Shown piece after piece: positions 25,301-33,780 of a stretch of DNA of 64,000 nucleotides. The position numbers and the translations under genes are program-made. The notes under the pieces were generated by a model that had not been told where the DNA came from, did not search any database, and saw nothing but the letters and a program-made list of their open reading frames with translations. Source of the DNA: JBDSSS01 sp963764195. GTDB lineage: Bacteria > Actinomycetota > Actinomycetes > Actinomycetales > Dermatophilaceae. Within the stretch, counting starts at the first letter, position 1. Each line of letters opens with the position of its first letter. Location: NCBI GenBank assembly GCA_963764195.1, contig CAVXRG010000003.1, forward strand, positions 186,001 through 250,000, given 5' to 3'.

Positions 25301-25990
25301 ATGCCCACCCCCACCAAGGGTCCCCGCGTCGGTGGCGGCCCCGCCCACGAGCGGCTGATCCTGGCCAACCTCGCGACGTCGCTCTTCGAGCACGACAAGA
25401 TCACGACGACCGAGGCCAAGGCGAAGCGGCTCCGCCCGCTCGCCGAGCGCCTCGTCACCTTCGCCAAGCGCGGTGACCTGCACGCCCGACGTCGGGTCAT
25501 GACCGTCGTGCGCGACAAGGGTGTCGTCCACCGCCTCTTCGCCGAGATCGCCCCCGACATGGCGGCTCGCGAGGGCGGCTACACCCGCATCATCAAGATC
25601 GGCCCCCGCAAGGGCGACAAGGCCCCCATGGTCGTCATCGAGCTCGTCCGCGAGCCGCTGTCGGCCAAGAAGGCCACCGTCAAGGAGGCCGAGGGTGCGA
25701 CGCGCCGCGCGGCCCAGGACGCGGCCAAGGCCGCCGCTGTCGAGACCCAGGCCGCCGAGGACGCCGACCAGGTGACCGACGCGACCGACGCGACCGAGGT
25801 GCCCGAGGGCGCGGTCGCCGCGAACGAGGACGGCTCCTCGCCCGAGGACGGTTACACCGTCAAGGGGAACGCCGACTCCGGCAAGTACCACGAGGCCGAC
25901 GGCCAGTGGTACGACCAGACCGTCGCCGAGTTCTGGTTCCAGTCCGCCGAGGACGCCGAGGCTGCTGGCTTCACGAAGGCCGGCTCCTGA
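25301..25990 (+). CDS. rplQ: 50S ribosomal protein L17 with C-terminal extra module
   Basis: 229 residues. Residues 1-120 are ordinary L17 (GPRVGGGPAHERLILANLA), a tunnel-exit protein. An Ala/Glu/Asp-rich linker (about 125-180) then leads to a compact conserved-looking module at 187-229: VKGNADSGKYHE, then WYDQTVAEFWF, then AEDAEAAGF. This G-N-x-x-S-x-x-Y-H ... T-x-A-E-x-W-F ... A-A-G-F pattern recurs, as far as I recall, in unrelated actinobacterial proteins, sometimes named sunset or Ada-like domain. Here it lacks cysteines. AGGAGAAACACA precedes the ATG. Confidence 0.96.
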   Translation: MPTPTKGPRVGGGPAHERLILANLATSLFEHDKITTTEAKAKRLRPLAERLVTFAKRGDLHARRRVMTVVRDKGVVHRLFAEIAPDMAAREGGYTRIIKIGPRKGDKAPMVVIELVREPLSAKKATVKEAEGATRRAAQDAAKAAAVETQAAEDADQVTDATDATEVPEGAVAANEDGSSPEDGYTVKGNADSGKYHEADGQWYDQTVAEFWFQSAEDAEAAGFTKAGS

Positions 25991-26015
25991 TCGTCTGAGC
26001 CCTCCGGCTCACCTG

Positions 26016-26049
26016 CGTGGCCACGTCCGTACCCACGGACGTGGCCACG
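26016..26049 (+). terminator. Terminator hairpin after rplQ
   Basis: Perfect 15-bp stem CGTGGCCACGTCCGT (26016-26030) with 26035-26049, loop ACCC. Closes the infA-rplQ section. Confidence 0.85.
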
Positions 26050-26088
26050 GTTGCGTCCCCACTCACCCCCACCGCCACCTCCCCCCCC

Positions 26089-26204
26089 CGTCGAGTGGGC
26101 ACTTTGTCACCGGGGTCCGGCGGAAGAAAATGCCCACTCGACGGGTCGTGCGTCGAGTGGGCACTTTGTCACGGGGTCCGGCGGAGGAAAATGCCCACTC
26201 GACG
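26089..26204. repeat. Family A inverted-repeat element, two tandem copies
   Basis: Each copy (26089-26143 and 26151-26204) is CGTCGAGTGGGCA, about 29 bases, then TGCCCACTCGACG, a perfect 13-bp inverted repeat around a GC-rich core with GGGGTCCGGCGG. The copies differ at few positions. It sits just after the terminator of rplQ and ends five bases before the stop of the minus-strand secreted protein gene. Confidence 0.9.
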
Positions 26205-26209
26205 GGGTG

Positions 26210-26764
26210 TCACCAACGGTGGGCGACGTCGACCACGAGTCGTTGCCCGCCGCCCGGTCCGGCCAGGGTGAAGGCGCGCATCGGGAGCCGCGCCCGGACG
26301 CCGAGGCCGAGGTCGGTGTAGCCCTCGAAGCTCGCGACCCAGCGCAGCTGCCGGAAGGTCTGCCACCCGGCGTAGCTCGCCGTGCCCGAGGCGGGGACCC
26401 GAGCCGTGGCCGGCGCATGCACCGAGACCTGCAGCCGAGCCCCACCGCTGACCGACACGGGGAGCCCGCTGGCCGGGTTCCGCACCGTGTCGACGTAGGC
26501 GACGGAGTACCCGACGGCGCCCCGGCCGGGCCCGATGTCGACGACGAGGCGGTCGAAGCAGTCGTGGCGCCCCGACCGGACGCCGGTGACCGACCCGGTG
26601 GCCATGGGGGCAGCGGTCTTGGTGAGCGACCCCCAGGTGATGCCGCAGAACGGCGCCGCAGAGGCGGGAGCGCTGCCCACCGCGGCGGCAACGGGCGCGA
26701 CGAGGGCGAGCGAGGCGGCCACCGAGACGAGTCGGCGCCGCGCGGTGGTGGACGAGGTGTTCAT
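26210..26764 (-). CDS. Secreted protein with AMIN-like domain
   Basis: 184 residues. An N-terminal signal peptide (TARRRLVSVAASLALVAP, then an AXA site near ASAAP at residue 38) is followed by a domain with GRHDCFDRLVVDIGP, GYSVAYVD, ASFEGYTDLGLGVR and GQRLVVDVAH. This pattern matches the AMIN-like beta domain of actinobacterial exported proteins, probably cell-wall associated. Two cysteines could form a disulfide. ATG 26764 is chosen so that the signal peptide is at the N-terminus; the longer frame adds a charged stretch. Confidence 0.75.
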   Translation of the reverse strand: MNTSSTTARRRLVSVAASLALVAPVAAAVGSAPASAAPFCGITWGSLTKTAAPMATGSVTGVRSGRHDCFDRLVVDIGPGRGAVGYSVAYVDTVRNPASGLPVSVSGGARLQVSVHAPATARVPASGTASYAGWQTFRQLRWVASFEGYTDLGLGVRARLPMRAFTLAGPGGGQRLVVDVAHRW

Positions 26765-26886
26765 GATGATTCCCCTTTCCCAGTGGGCACCGACGTCGTT
26801 GTCGGCGTCCACTGTGAAGACGGGCGAGACCCGTCCGGGGTTGACCGCAGGCTCGGGTGGGCGGCGGTCTCGGGCACAATGGGCCG

Positions 26887-27798
26887 GTGTCCGCCCCGCT
26901 CCGCCTCCGTCTCGACCTCGCCTACGACGGCACGGACTTCTCGGGCTGGGCCGCCCAACCGGGGCTGCGCACCGTCGAGGGCGAGCTCGTCGCCGCCCTG
27001 ACGACGCTGCTGCGTGCGCCGGCGCCGGTCCGGCTCACCGTGGCGGGCCGCACCGACGCCGGCGTCCACGCTCGCGGTCAGGTGGTCCACCTCGACGTGT
27101 CGCGAGAGGCCTTCGACACCCTGCCCGGCCGGGCCACCCGCCGGCCGGAGGCCGACCTGCTCAAGCGCCTGCGCGGCATCCTCCCGCACGACATCGTCGT
27201 CCACGCGGCGGTCCGCGCGGCGGACGGGTTCGACGCACGCTTCGGCGCCCTCGAGCGGCGCTACCGCTATCGGATCGCCGACCCGTCCGCGACGCGGGAC
27301 CCGCTGCGCCGTCACGACACCGTGTGGTGGCGACGACCGCTCGACGTCGACGCCCTCAACGCCGCGAGCACGGCGCTGCTCGGCCTACGGGACTTCGCCG
27401 CGTTCTGCCGTCGTCGGGAGGGGGCCACGACGACCCGCACGCTGCTCGAGTTCGGCTGGGAACGCGACGAGCAGGGGGTGCTGGCCGCGACCCTGCGAGC
27501 GGACGCCTTCTGCCACTCGATGGTCCGCTCCCTCGTCGGCGCGGTCGTCGCTGTGGGGGAAGGACGCCGGGAGGCCGGCTGGCCCGCGGCGACCCTGGCT
27601 GCCGGGGTGCGTGGCGCCGAGGTCCTCGTCATGCCGGCGCACGGCCTCAGCCTGGAGCAGGTGCGCTACCCGGCCGACGACCAGCTCGCGGCGCGCGCGT
27701 GCGAGGCCCGGGCGCGACGGGGCGAACGCCGCGTCGACCAGGACGCCGGGGGCAGCCGCGAGCGTGGCCCTGACGGTGTGATTGCATCGTCCCCATGA
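26887..27798 (+). CDS. truA: tRNA pseudouridine synthase A
   Basis: 303 residues; makes pseudouridine at tRNA positions 38-40. AYDGTDFSGWAAQP near the N-terminus, catalytic Asp in GRTDAGVHARGQVVH, and a FRRRYRYRI-like strand identify it. The C-terminus (about 35 Arg/Glu-rich residues) exceeds the usual length and overlaps the next gene by four bases. GTG 26887 lies six bases after CACAAT (26875-26880) without a ribosome site, so possibly leaderless. Confidence 0.95.
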   Translation: MSAPLRLRLDLAYDGTDFSGWAAQPGLRTVEGELVAALTTLLRAPAPVRLTVAGRTDAGVHARGQVVHLDVSREAFDTLPGRATRRPEADLLKRLRGILPHDIVVHAAVRAADGFDARFGALERRYRYRIADPSATRDPLRRHDTVWWRRPLDVDALNAASTALLGLRDFAAFCRRREGATTTRTLLEFGWERDEQGVLAATLRADAFCHSMVRSLVGAVVAVGEGRREAGWPAATLAAGVRGAEVLVMPAHGLSLEQVRYPADDQLAARACEARARRGERRVDQDAGGSRERGPDGVIASSP

Positions 27799-28424
27799 CC
27801 CGACCCGGCCGCCCCACGACCCCGACGGCCGTCGGGGCCACGGCTCGGCGGGGAGGGTCTCGCACGGCTGCGGCCGCGCTGCTCGTCAGCGCCGTCCTGC
27901 TCGCCGGGTGCTCCTCTCCCGACGTACCGTCCGGCGGGTCGGGGAGCGGGACCGGCACCTCCGCCACGAGCGCGCCCGCCGTCGTCGTCACCGCGCGGTC
28001 CAGTGGTTTCACCCTCGTCCCGGCCGCCGGCTGGGTCGACGCGACGGACCGGGCCGGTGAGGTTGCCGGCCTCGAGGTCGTCGTCCTGTCGAGCGTGCAG
28101 GTCGCGAAGTTCAACACCAACCTCGTCGTCACGAGCGCGGAGGGCGGGGGGACCGACCTCGACGCCGAGATCTCGCGTGGGCGCGCCCAGCTCGCGGGGC
28201 AGGGGCGGACGATCTCCGACGCCCCCGACCTGCAGGTCGCGGGGGAGACCGCGAGGGGCTTCTCCTCGGCGTTCGAGGAGCAGGGCATCCCGGTCGTCGC
28301 GCGATCCTACGGTGTCAGCCACGGAGGCCGGATCTACCTGCTCACGCTCAGCTCCTCGCCCGGCGAGGCCGACCACGCGATGGCGGAGCTGACCGGGATG
28401 CTCGCGGGCTGGCTGTGGACCTGA
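27795..28424 (+). CDS. Lipoprotein, LpqN/LpqT-like
   Basis: 209 residues. An Arg-rich start, hydrophobic segment and lipobox LLAGC (Cys39) mark a lipoprotein anchored on the outer face of the membrane. The mature part (SGFTLVPAAGWVD, VAKFNTNLVV, ISDAPDLQVAG, GRIYLLTLSS) resembles the PsbP-related LpqN family of mycobacteria, whose role is unclear. Starts inside truA (ATGA-type overlap) and itself overlaps the MFS gene by ten bases, so the three are co-translated. Confidence 0.75.
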   Translation: MTRPGRPTTPTAVGATARRGGSRTAAAALLVSAVLLAGCSSPDVPSGGSGSGTGTSATSAPAVVVTARSSGFTLVPAAGWVDATDRAGEVAGLEVVVLSSVQVAKFNTNLVVTSAEGGGTDLDAEISRGRAQLAGQGRTISDAPDLQVAGETARGFSSAFEEQGIPVVARSYGVSHGGRIYLLTLSSSPGEADHAMAELTGMLAGWLWT

Positions 28425-29641
28425 CCCGCCGGTCGTCGCGCTCCGCGAGACCCCCGATCCCCGGCGAGATCGCGGTCCTCGTCGCGGCGGCCTTCGTCAT
28501 CGCGATCGGCTTCGGCCTCGTCGCGCCGGTCCTTCCGGCCTACGCGCGCAGCTTCGACGTCGGGGTGGCGGCGGCCTCCGTCGTCGTGTCGGCCTTCGCC
28601 TTCTTCCGCCTCGTCTTCGCGCCGGTCGGGGGCGCCCTCGTCTCGCGCCTGGGGGAGCGGCCGGTCTACCTCACCGGCCTGCTCATCGTCGCCGCCTCCT
28701 CGCTCGCGACGGCGTTCGCGCAGTCGTATGTGCAGCTGCTCGTCTTCCGCGGCCTCGGCGGCATCGGCTCGACGATGTTCACCGTGTCGGCGATGGCCCT
28801 GCTCGTGCGGCTCGCCCCGCCGGGGATGCGCGGACGGGTGTCCTCCGCCTACGCCAGCGCCTTCCTCATCGGTGGAACGGTGGGACCCGTCGTCGGTGGG
28901 CTGCTCGCCTCCCTGGGGATGCGCCTGCCGTTCATCGCGTATGCCGTCGCGCTCGTCATCGCCGCGGCCTCCGTCGCGCTGCGGCTCTCCGGTGCCTCCC
29001 TCCGCCCGAGCCCCGACCAGCCCGTCGCGGCCCCGATGCTGCTGCGGGAGGCACTCGCCGACCCGGCCTACCGGGCGGCGCTCGCGTCCGGTTTCGCCAA
29101 CGGGTGGTCCAACTTCGGTGTCCGGGTCGCCGTGCTGCCCCAGTTCGCGTTCGCCGTGTACGCCGCCACCTGGGTGGCCGGGGTGGCGCTCGCCGTCGCA
29201 GCGGTCGGCACGGCCCTGACGCTGCAGGTCTCCGGCCGGCTCGCCGACCGGATCGGCCGGCGCCCGCTGGTCATCGGTGGTCTGCTCGTCACGGCCGTCT
29301 CGCTCGGCGCGATGGGCCTGAGCCACAGCCTCCTCGTGCTGCTCGTCCTGTCGGTCGTCAGCGGCGTCGGTGCCGGCATGGTCAACCCCGGCCAGCAGGC
29401 CACCGTGGCTGACGTCGTCGGCTCGGACCGCGGGGGCGGCAGCGTCCTCGCCACCTTCCAGATGTCGCAAGACACCGGCGCCATCCTCGGCCCGATCCTC
29501 GTGGGCGTGGCCGCGGACGCGTGGGGCTTCGGCTGGGCTTTCGCCCTCACCGGCGTCGTCAGTGTCGTGGCGGTGCTGCCGTGGCTGCGCGCCCGGGAGA
29601 CCCTCGTGCGCACCGACCGGGCCCCGATCAGCCCGGCCTGA
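28415..29641 (+). CDS. MFS transporter
   Basis: 408 residues, twelve predicted membrane helices, a drug or metabolite exporter of the DHA1/MdtG-like type. The loop 2-3 motif is GGALVSRLGERPVYLTG and the equivalent in the second half is GRLADRIGRRPLVIGG. Substrate unknown. GTG start overlapping the lipoprotein stop by ten bases. Confidence 0.88.
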   Translation: MDLTRRSSRSARPPIPGEIAVLVAAAFVIAIGFGLVAPVLPAYARSFDVGVAAASVVVSAFAFFRLVFAPVGGALVSRLGERPVYLTGLLIVAASSLATAFAQSYVQLLVFRGLGGIGSTMFTVSAMALLVRLAPPGMRGRVSSAYASAFLIGGTVGPVVGGLLASLGMRLPFIAYAVALVIAAASVALRLSGASLRPSPDQPVAAPMLLREALADPAYRAALASGFANGWSNFGVRVAVLPQFAFAVYAATWVAGVALAVAAVGTALTLQVSGRLADRIGRRPLVIGGLLVTAVSLGAMGLSHSLLVLLVLSVVSGVGAGMVNPGQQATVADVVGSDRGGGSVLATFQMSQDTGAILGPILVGVAADAWGFGWAFALTGVVSVVAVLPWLRARETLVRTDRAPISPA

Positions 29642-29698
29642 GGCGGCCCCGCGGTATCGACGTGACGGGAGCGGGCCGCATACGTCACTCTTGCGTGC

Positions 29699-31381
29699 GT
29701 GGGCCACGTCGACATCAATGCCATCTCCTTCACCCTGCCCGACGGCAGGCCGCTGCTCGGCAGCGTGTCGCTGCGCGTCGGGGAGGGCGCCAAGGTCGCG
29801 CTGATCGGGCCCAACGGCACCGGCAAGACGACCCTGACCCGGATCGTCGCCGGTGACCTCGCCGCCCACGAGGGGGCGGTCACCCGGTCGGGGGGCCTCG
29901 GGGTGATGCGGCAGTTCATCGGCAAGGTCCACGACGGCACGACGGTGCGCGACCTGCTCGTGTCGGTCGCGCCGGAGCGGATCCGGCTCGCCGCGGAGGA
30001 GATCGACCGCACCGAGGTCGCGATGATGGAGCGGGACGAAGAGGCCGACCAGATGGCGTACGCGCATGCGCTCGTCGAGTGGGGCGAGGCGGGCGGCTAC
30101 GAGCAGGAGACGCTCTGGGACCAGTGCACGATGGCTGCCCTCGGCATCCCCTACGAGCGGTGCCAGTGGCGGACCGTCACGACCCTGTCCGGCGGGGAGC
30201 AGAAGCGGCTCGTCCTCGAGGCGCTGCTCCGCGGCCCCGAGGAGGTGCTCCTGCTCGACGAGCCCGACAACTACCTCGACGTGCCGACGAAGCGGTGGCT
30301 CGAGGAGGCCCTCGTCGCCTCCCCCAAGACGGTGCTGTTCATCAGCCACGACCGGGAGCTGCTCGACCGCGTCGCGACCCGGATCGCCACCCTCGAGCCG
30401 GGCGGCGCGGGTGCGAGCCTGTGGGTGCACCCGGGACGCTTCGCCACCTACGGTCAGGCGCGCGACGACCGCAACTCCCGGCTCGAGGAGCTGCGCCGCC
30501 GCTGGGACGAGGAGCACCTCAAGCTCAAGACGCTCGTCCAGACGCTCAAGGTGAAGGCGAAGTTCAACGACGGGATGGCCTCGCGCTACCAGGCCGCCCA
30601 GACCCGGCTCGCCAAGTTCGAGCAGGCCGGACCGCCCGAGGAGACGCCGTCGACCCAGAAGCTGACGATGCGCCTGTCCGGCGGTCGGACCGCCAAGCGG
30701 GCGGTGGTCGCCACCGGGCTCGAGCTGACCGGGCTGATGAAGCCCTTCGACCTCGAGGTCTGGTACGGCGAGCGGGTCGCGATCCTCGGCTCGAACGGGT
30801 CGGGCAAGTCGCACTTCCTGCGGTTGCTCGCCTGCGGGGGCAGCGATCCGGAGCCGGAGCACCGGCCGGTCGGCGACGTGCAGCCCGTCCCCGTCGAGCA
30901 CGGCGGCGTCGTGCGGCTCGGCTCCCGGGTCCGGCCCGGGTGGTTCGCGCAGACCCACGAGCACCCGTCCCTGATGGGGCGCACGCTCCTCGAGATCCTG
31001 CACCGGGGTGACGAGCACCGGCCGGGCAAGGCCCGCGAGGAGGCCGCCCGCGCCCTCGACCGCTACGAGCTCGCCCGCTCGTCGGAGCAGCGCTTCGAGT
31101 CGCTGTCGGGCGGGCAGCAGGCTCGCTTCCAGATCTTGTTGCTCGAGCTGTCGGGAGCGACGATGCTGCTGCTCGACGAGCCCACCGACAACCTCGACCT
31201 CCAGTCCGCCGAGGCTCTCGAGGAGGGGCTCGAGCGCTTCGAGGGGACGGTCGTCGCCGTCACGCACGACCGGTGGTTCGCTCGCGGCTTCGACCGCTTC
31301 GTCGTCTTCGGGGCGGACGGCCGGGTCTACGAGTCCGACGAGCCGGTCTGGGACGAGGGGCGGGTGGCGCGGCGCCGCTGA
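29699..31381 (+). CDS. ABC-F family ATPase
   Basis: 560 residues with two ABC cassettes and no membrane segment, hence ABC-F: translation factors, including ribosome-protection proteins. Cassette 1: Walker A GPNGTGKTT (37-45), LSGGEQKRL, Walker B LLLDEPDNYLD. Cassette 2: GSNGSGKS near residue 364, LSGGQQARF, LLLDEPTDNLDL and HDRWF. The 50-residue charged linker (ELRRRWDEEHLKLK) matches the P-site-entering linker. An antibiotic-resistance or stalled-ribosome role cannot be decided. GTG lies seven bases after CACTCT (29686-29691), possibly leaderless. Confidence 0.92.
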   Translation: MGHVDINAISFTLPDGRPLLGSVSLRVGEGAKVALIGPNGTGKTTLTRIVAGDLAAHEGAVTRSGGLGVMRQFIGKVHDGTTVRDLLVSVAPERIRLAAEEIDRTEVAMMERDEEADQMAYAHALVEWGEAGGYEQETLWDQCTMAALGIPYERCQWRTVTTLSGGEQKRLVLEALLRGPEEVLLLDEPDNYLDVPTKRWLEEALVASPKTVLFISHDRELLDRVATRIATLEPGGAGASLWVHPGRFATYGQARDDRNSRLEELRRRWDEEHLKLKTLVQTLKVKAKFNDGMASRYQAAQTRLAKFEQAGPPEETPSTQKLTMRLSGGRTAKRAVVATGLELTGLMKPFDLEVWYGERVAILGSNGSGKSHFLRLLACGGSDPEPEHRPVGDVQPVPVEHGGVVRLGSRVRPGWFAQTHEHPSLMGRTLLEILHRGDEHRPGKAREEAARALDRYELARSSEQRFESLSGGQQARFQILLLELSGATMLLLDEPTDNLDLQSAEALEEGLERFEGTVVAVTHDRWFARGFDRFVVFGADGRVYESDEPVWDEGRVARRR

Positions 31382-31441
31382 GGCGCCCGTCGGGGTCGCG
31401 TCGGGGTCGCGTCGGGGTCGGCGATAGGAGAAGGTGGTGGC

Positions 31442-31981
31442 ATGCCCTCAGCAGAAGGAAACCTCACCTGGGCCCCGGCCGCCGACCGACCCGACCTGCT
31501 CGCGGAGCCGGTCGTCGGCGCGCTCGGCCTCGTGCCGCGCGCGCGGGTCGCGGCCATCGACGAGACCCTCGCGGACACGGCCGCGTTCTGCGCCGCCTAC
31601 GACGTGGCGCCGGAGGCCTCCGCCAACTGCGTCGTCGTCGAGGCACGCCGCGGTGAGGTGACGACGTATGCCGCGGTGCTCGTCCTCGCGACCGACCGGG
31701 CCGACGTCAACCGGGTCGTTCGCAAGCACCTCGGCGCCCGGAAGATCTCCTTCGCCGACCAGGGGGAGGCACAGGAGCGCACCGGTATGCGGCAGGGCGG
31801 GATCACCCCGGTAGGGCTCCCCGCTGACTGGCCCGTCCTCGTCGATGCAGCGGTGGTGGCTGCCGGCCTCGTCGTCGTCGGCGCGGGGACCCGGGGAGCC
31901 AAACTGCTCCTGGACGGCGCCGACCTCGCCGGGCTGCCGACCGCCGAGGTCATCGACCTCGCGATCCGCGCAGGAGGGTAG
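31442..31981 (+). CDS. YbaK/EbsC-type aminoacyl-tRNA deacylase
   Basis: 179 residues of the bacterial aminoacyl-tRNA editing fold (YbaK, ProX). The conserved KISFADQGEAQERTGMRQGG block, with the Lys and GG of the active site, and VGLPADWPVLVDAAV match the family. Probably hydrolyses misacylated tRNA such as Cys- or Ala-tRNAPro. The ATG follows AGGAGAAGGTGGTGGC. A weak GTCGGGGTCGC repeat (31388-31420) precedes it. Confidence 0.85.
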   Translation: MPSAEGNLTWAPAADRPDLLAEPVVGALGLVPRARVAAIDETLADTAAFCAAYDVAPEASANCVVVEARRGEVTTYAAVLVLATDRADVNRVVRKHLGARKISFADQGEAQERTGMRQGGITPVGLPADWPVLVDAAVVAAGLVVVGAGTRGAKLLLDGADLAGLPTAEVIDLAIRAGG

Positions 31982-32097
31982 ACGTGGGGTCCGGACCCGG
32001 TCCGGGCCGCGTCCACTCGTGCGGTCCAGCGCCGCGGGTCGGGCCGCAGTCGGGCCGGTCGGACCGGTCGGGCCGTGCCCAGGTCGGGCGGCCGGGG

Positions 32098-32382
32098 TCA
32101 GCCGGCGACGTCCCAGAGCATCCGGGAGCGCTCCGACGGGGTCGTGCCACCCCAGATGCCGAAACTCTCCGGGACGCTCATCGCGTGCTGGAGGCAGCGC
32201 TGCATGACCGGGCAGGCCGCGCACACGGCCTTGGCGGCATCGGCCCGCTCACGGCGGGCCCGCTGGCCCTCCTCGATGTCCTCGGTGAAGAACTGCTCCA
32301 CGGCCTTGCCGCGGCACAGTCCCTGCTCCTGCCATTCGTAGGAGGAGACGATGGGGCGGGGGAGGCGGACGATCGAGCTCAT
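32098..32382 (-). CDS. WhiB family iron-sulfur transcription factor
   Basis: 94 residues. Four cluster cysteines C23, C54, C57 and C63 (CAACPVMQRC) and the turn GIWGG at 75-79 are WhiB hallmarks; the C-terminal basic tail (SERSRML) is short. The N-terminal YEWQEQGLCRG and the C-terminus resemble the WhiD/WhiB3 group, linked to sporulation or redox control; the subtype is inferred. ATG 32382 follows AGGAGGAACCCC, rejecting the 14-residue longer frame. Divergent from a MerR/B12-type regulator. Confidence 0.92.
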   Translation of the reverse strand: MSSIVRLPRPIVSSYEWQEQGLCRGKAVEQFFTEDIEEGQRARRERADAAKAVCAACPVMQRCLQHAMSVPESFGIWGGTTPSERSRMLWDVAG

Positions 32383-32429
32383 GGGGTTCCTCCTACAGTC
32401 GAGATTGCTGCTTTTCTGCTGCAAAACCT

Positions 32430-32475
32430 ACGCACAACTTGTGCGTTGCGCAAGGGGGTTGCGCAGGTTTATGCT
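32430..32475 (+). promoter_or_regulatory. Candidate promoter/operator between whiB-like and merR-like genes
   Basis: ACGCACAA-C-TTGTGCGT (32430-32446) is an 8-bp inverted repeat. TTGCGC (32446-32451), 18 bases, TATGCT (32470-32475) is a plausible plus-strand promoter. TTGCGCA occurs at 32446 and 32459, and TTGTGCG at 32439, forming three similar boxes in the spacer region where MerR proteins bind. An A/T-rich tract lies just left of it. Confidence 0.45.
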
Positions 32476-32560
32476 CGGGTCGGCTCGAGTGCGGGCTGCC
32501 GGGAGCGGCTGCGCCCCTCCCTGGTTCGAGAGGTCGGTCGAGAGCGGAGGGGTGGCGATC

Positions 32561-33625
32561 GTGGACGAGGAGACGGCTGAGCCGGCGCCGGCCTCCTCCG
32601 GCGCGTCTTCCGCGCCCCTTGAGCCGGGTCCGGATCCCCGACACCCTCGTGCCGGCATGCACCTCGACGACCCGGGTCTGACCTGGCCGGTCGGAGCCGT
32701 CGCCGAGAAGGTCGGACTGCCTGCTTCCACGCTGCGGTCGTGGGACCGTCGCTACGGCGTCGGGCCGACGTTGCGCACCGAAGGGCGGCACCGGCGCTAC
32801 TCGACCCCGGACATGCGCCGGGTCGAGCTGATGTCCCGGATCATCGGCGAGGGGGTGGCGGCCCAGACCGCGGCCGAGTCGGTCCTCGACCTCACCGACG
32901 GCGCCGTCGAGGCGCGACTCGCAGCCCGACCCGGCGCGGTACCGACCGCTCGGGTGGAGGCGTCGTCCTCGTCGCCGGGGCCGATGCTCGGCGGTCAGGC
33001 CAGCGCCGACACCGTGACCGAGATCGTCTCCGCCGCCGAGCGGCTCGACGCCCTGCACCTGTCCTCCCTGTACCGCCAGCTGCTCGCGAGGGCGGACGTC
33101 ACGACGGCGTGGGTCGGGGTCCTCGCCCCGGCGCTCACCGAGATCGGGGTCCAGTGGCGCCGCGGACGGCTCGGTGTCGCCTCCGAGCACCTCGCGAGCG
33201 AGCTGCTCCAGACCGAGCTGCGGGCCGTGGTCCGCTCCAACCGGCTCCGGATGGGCGGGGCGCCCGTCATGCTCGCCGGCGCCGACGACGACCACCACCA
33301 CCTTCCCCTGCTCGCCGTCGAGGCGGAGCTGTCGCTCGGGGGAGTGCCGTGCATCTTCCTCGGCCCTCGGGTCCCGGCCGGTGCGACCGTCGAGGCCCTG
33401 GCTCGAGCCCGGCCCTCGGCGCTTTTCCTCTGGGCCTCCCTCCCGAGGCGGGTCGACGAGCCCTTCTGGGCGGCGCTCGAGGTGATCGACTGGCCGCTCT
33501 CCGTCGTCATCGGCGGGCCCGGATGGCCCGACGGCGTCCGTCCCGGCGGCGACCTCGTCGGCGTGACCCGCGTGAGCGACTTCGCCTCCGCGATCGAGGC
33601 CCTGCGCCGACCCGTCGCCGGCTGA
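32561..33625 (+). CDS. MerR-type regulator with B12-binding-like domain
   Basis: 354 residues. An N-terminal Pro/Ala-rich stretch, MerR winged helix at about 41-110 (WPVGAVAEKVGLPASTLRSWDRRYG), a helical cap with GVQWRRGRLGVASEHLASELL (W199, E209, H210) and a Rossmann-like C-terminal part. This is the layout of CarH/LitR light sensors that use adenosylcobalamin. The B12 base-binding pattern D-x-H-x-x-G reads D244-H-H246-H-L-P249, so Gly is Pro; cobalamin binding is uncertain. GTG 32561 has GGAGG at ideal distance. Divergent from the WhiB gene. Confidence 0.82.
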   Translation: MDEETAEPAPASSGASSAPLEPGPDPRHPRAGMHLDDPGLTWPVGAVAEKVGLPASTLRSWDRRYGVGPTLRTEGRHRRYSTPDMRRVELMSRIIGEGVAAQTAAESVLDLTDGAVEARLAARPGAVPTARVEASSSSPGPMLGGQASADTVTEIVSAAERLDALHLSSLYRQLLARADVTTAWVGVLAPALTEIGVQWRRGRLGVASEHLASELLQTELRAVVRSNRLRMGGAPVMLAGADDDHHHLPLLAVEAELSLGGVPCIFLGPRVPAGATVEALARARPSALFLWASLPRRVDEPFWAALEVIDWPLSVVIGGPGWPDGVRPGGDLVGVTRVSDFASAIEALRRPVAG

Positions 33626-33674
33626 GGGCGCGACGACCCGGCCGGGAGATGGGCTCAGCAAGACTCGTGACACT

Positions 33675-33691
33675 CTTGCAAGAATTTGCAG
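33675..33691. promoter_or_regulatory. Candidate MalR/LacI-type operator before the amylopullulanase
   Basis: Palindrome CTTGCAAG (33675-33682) followed by TTTGCAG (33685-33691), about 90 bases before the amylopullulanase start. Actinomycete maltose/amylase genes are known to carry CTTGCA-type repeats for MalR-like repressors. No -35/-10 pair is clear nearby, and no LacI-type regulator is in the window. Confidence 0.4.
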
Positions 33692-33780
33692 ATCACCACT
33701 GGCGCGCCGCCTCGCCCGGCGATACGTTGCTCCGTGGCCGCGCGTCCAGGGACGGGCGCTGACGGCCGACCCACAAAGGA

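Noticed and set aside
26051..27001. Plus-strand frame through family A repeats and the secreted-protein gene
   Set aside because: It translates the repeats and antisense of a gene with a clear signal peptide.
28334..31267. 977-codon minus-strand frame opposite MFS and ABC-F genes
   Set aside because: Same shadow effect; repetitive Arg/Glu/Gly composition, and both plus-strand genes have full catalytic motifs.
32383..32424. 14-residue N-terminal extension of the WhiB protein
   Set aside because: ATG 32382 has a strong AGGAGG; the extension covers the probable promoter.
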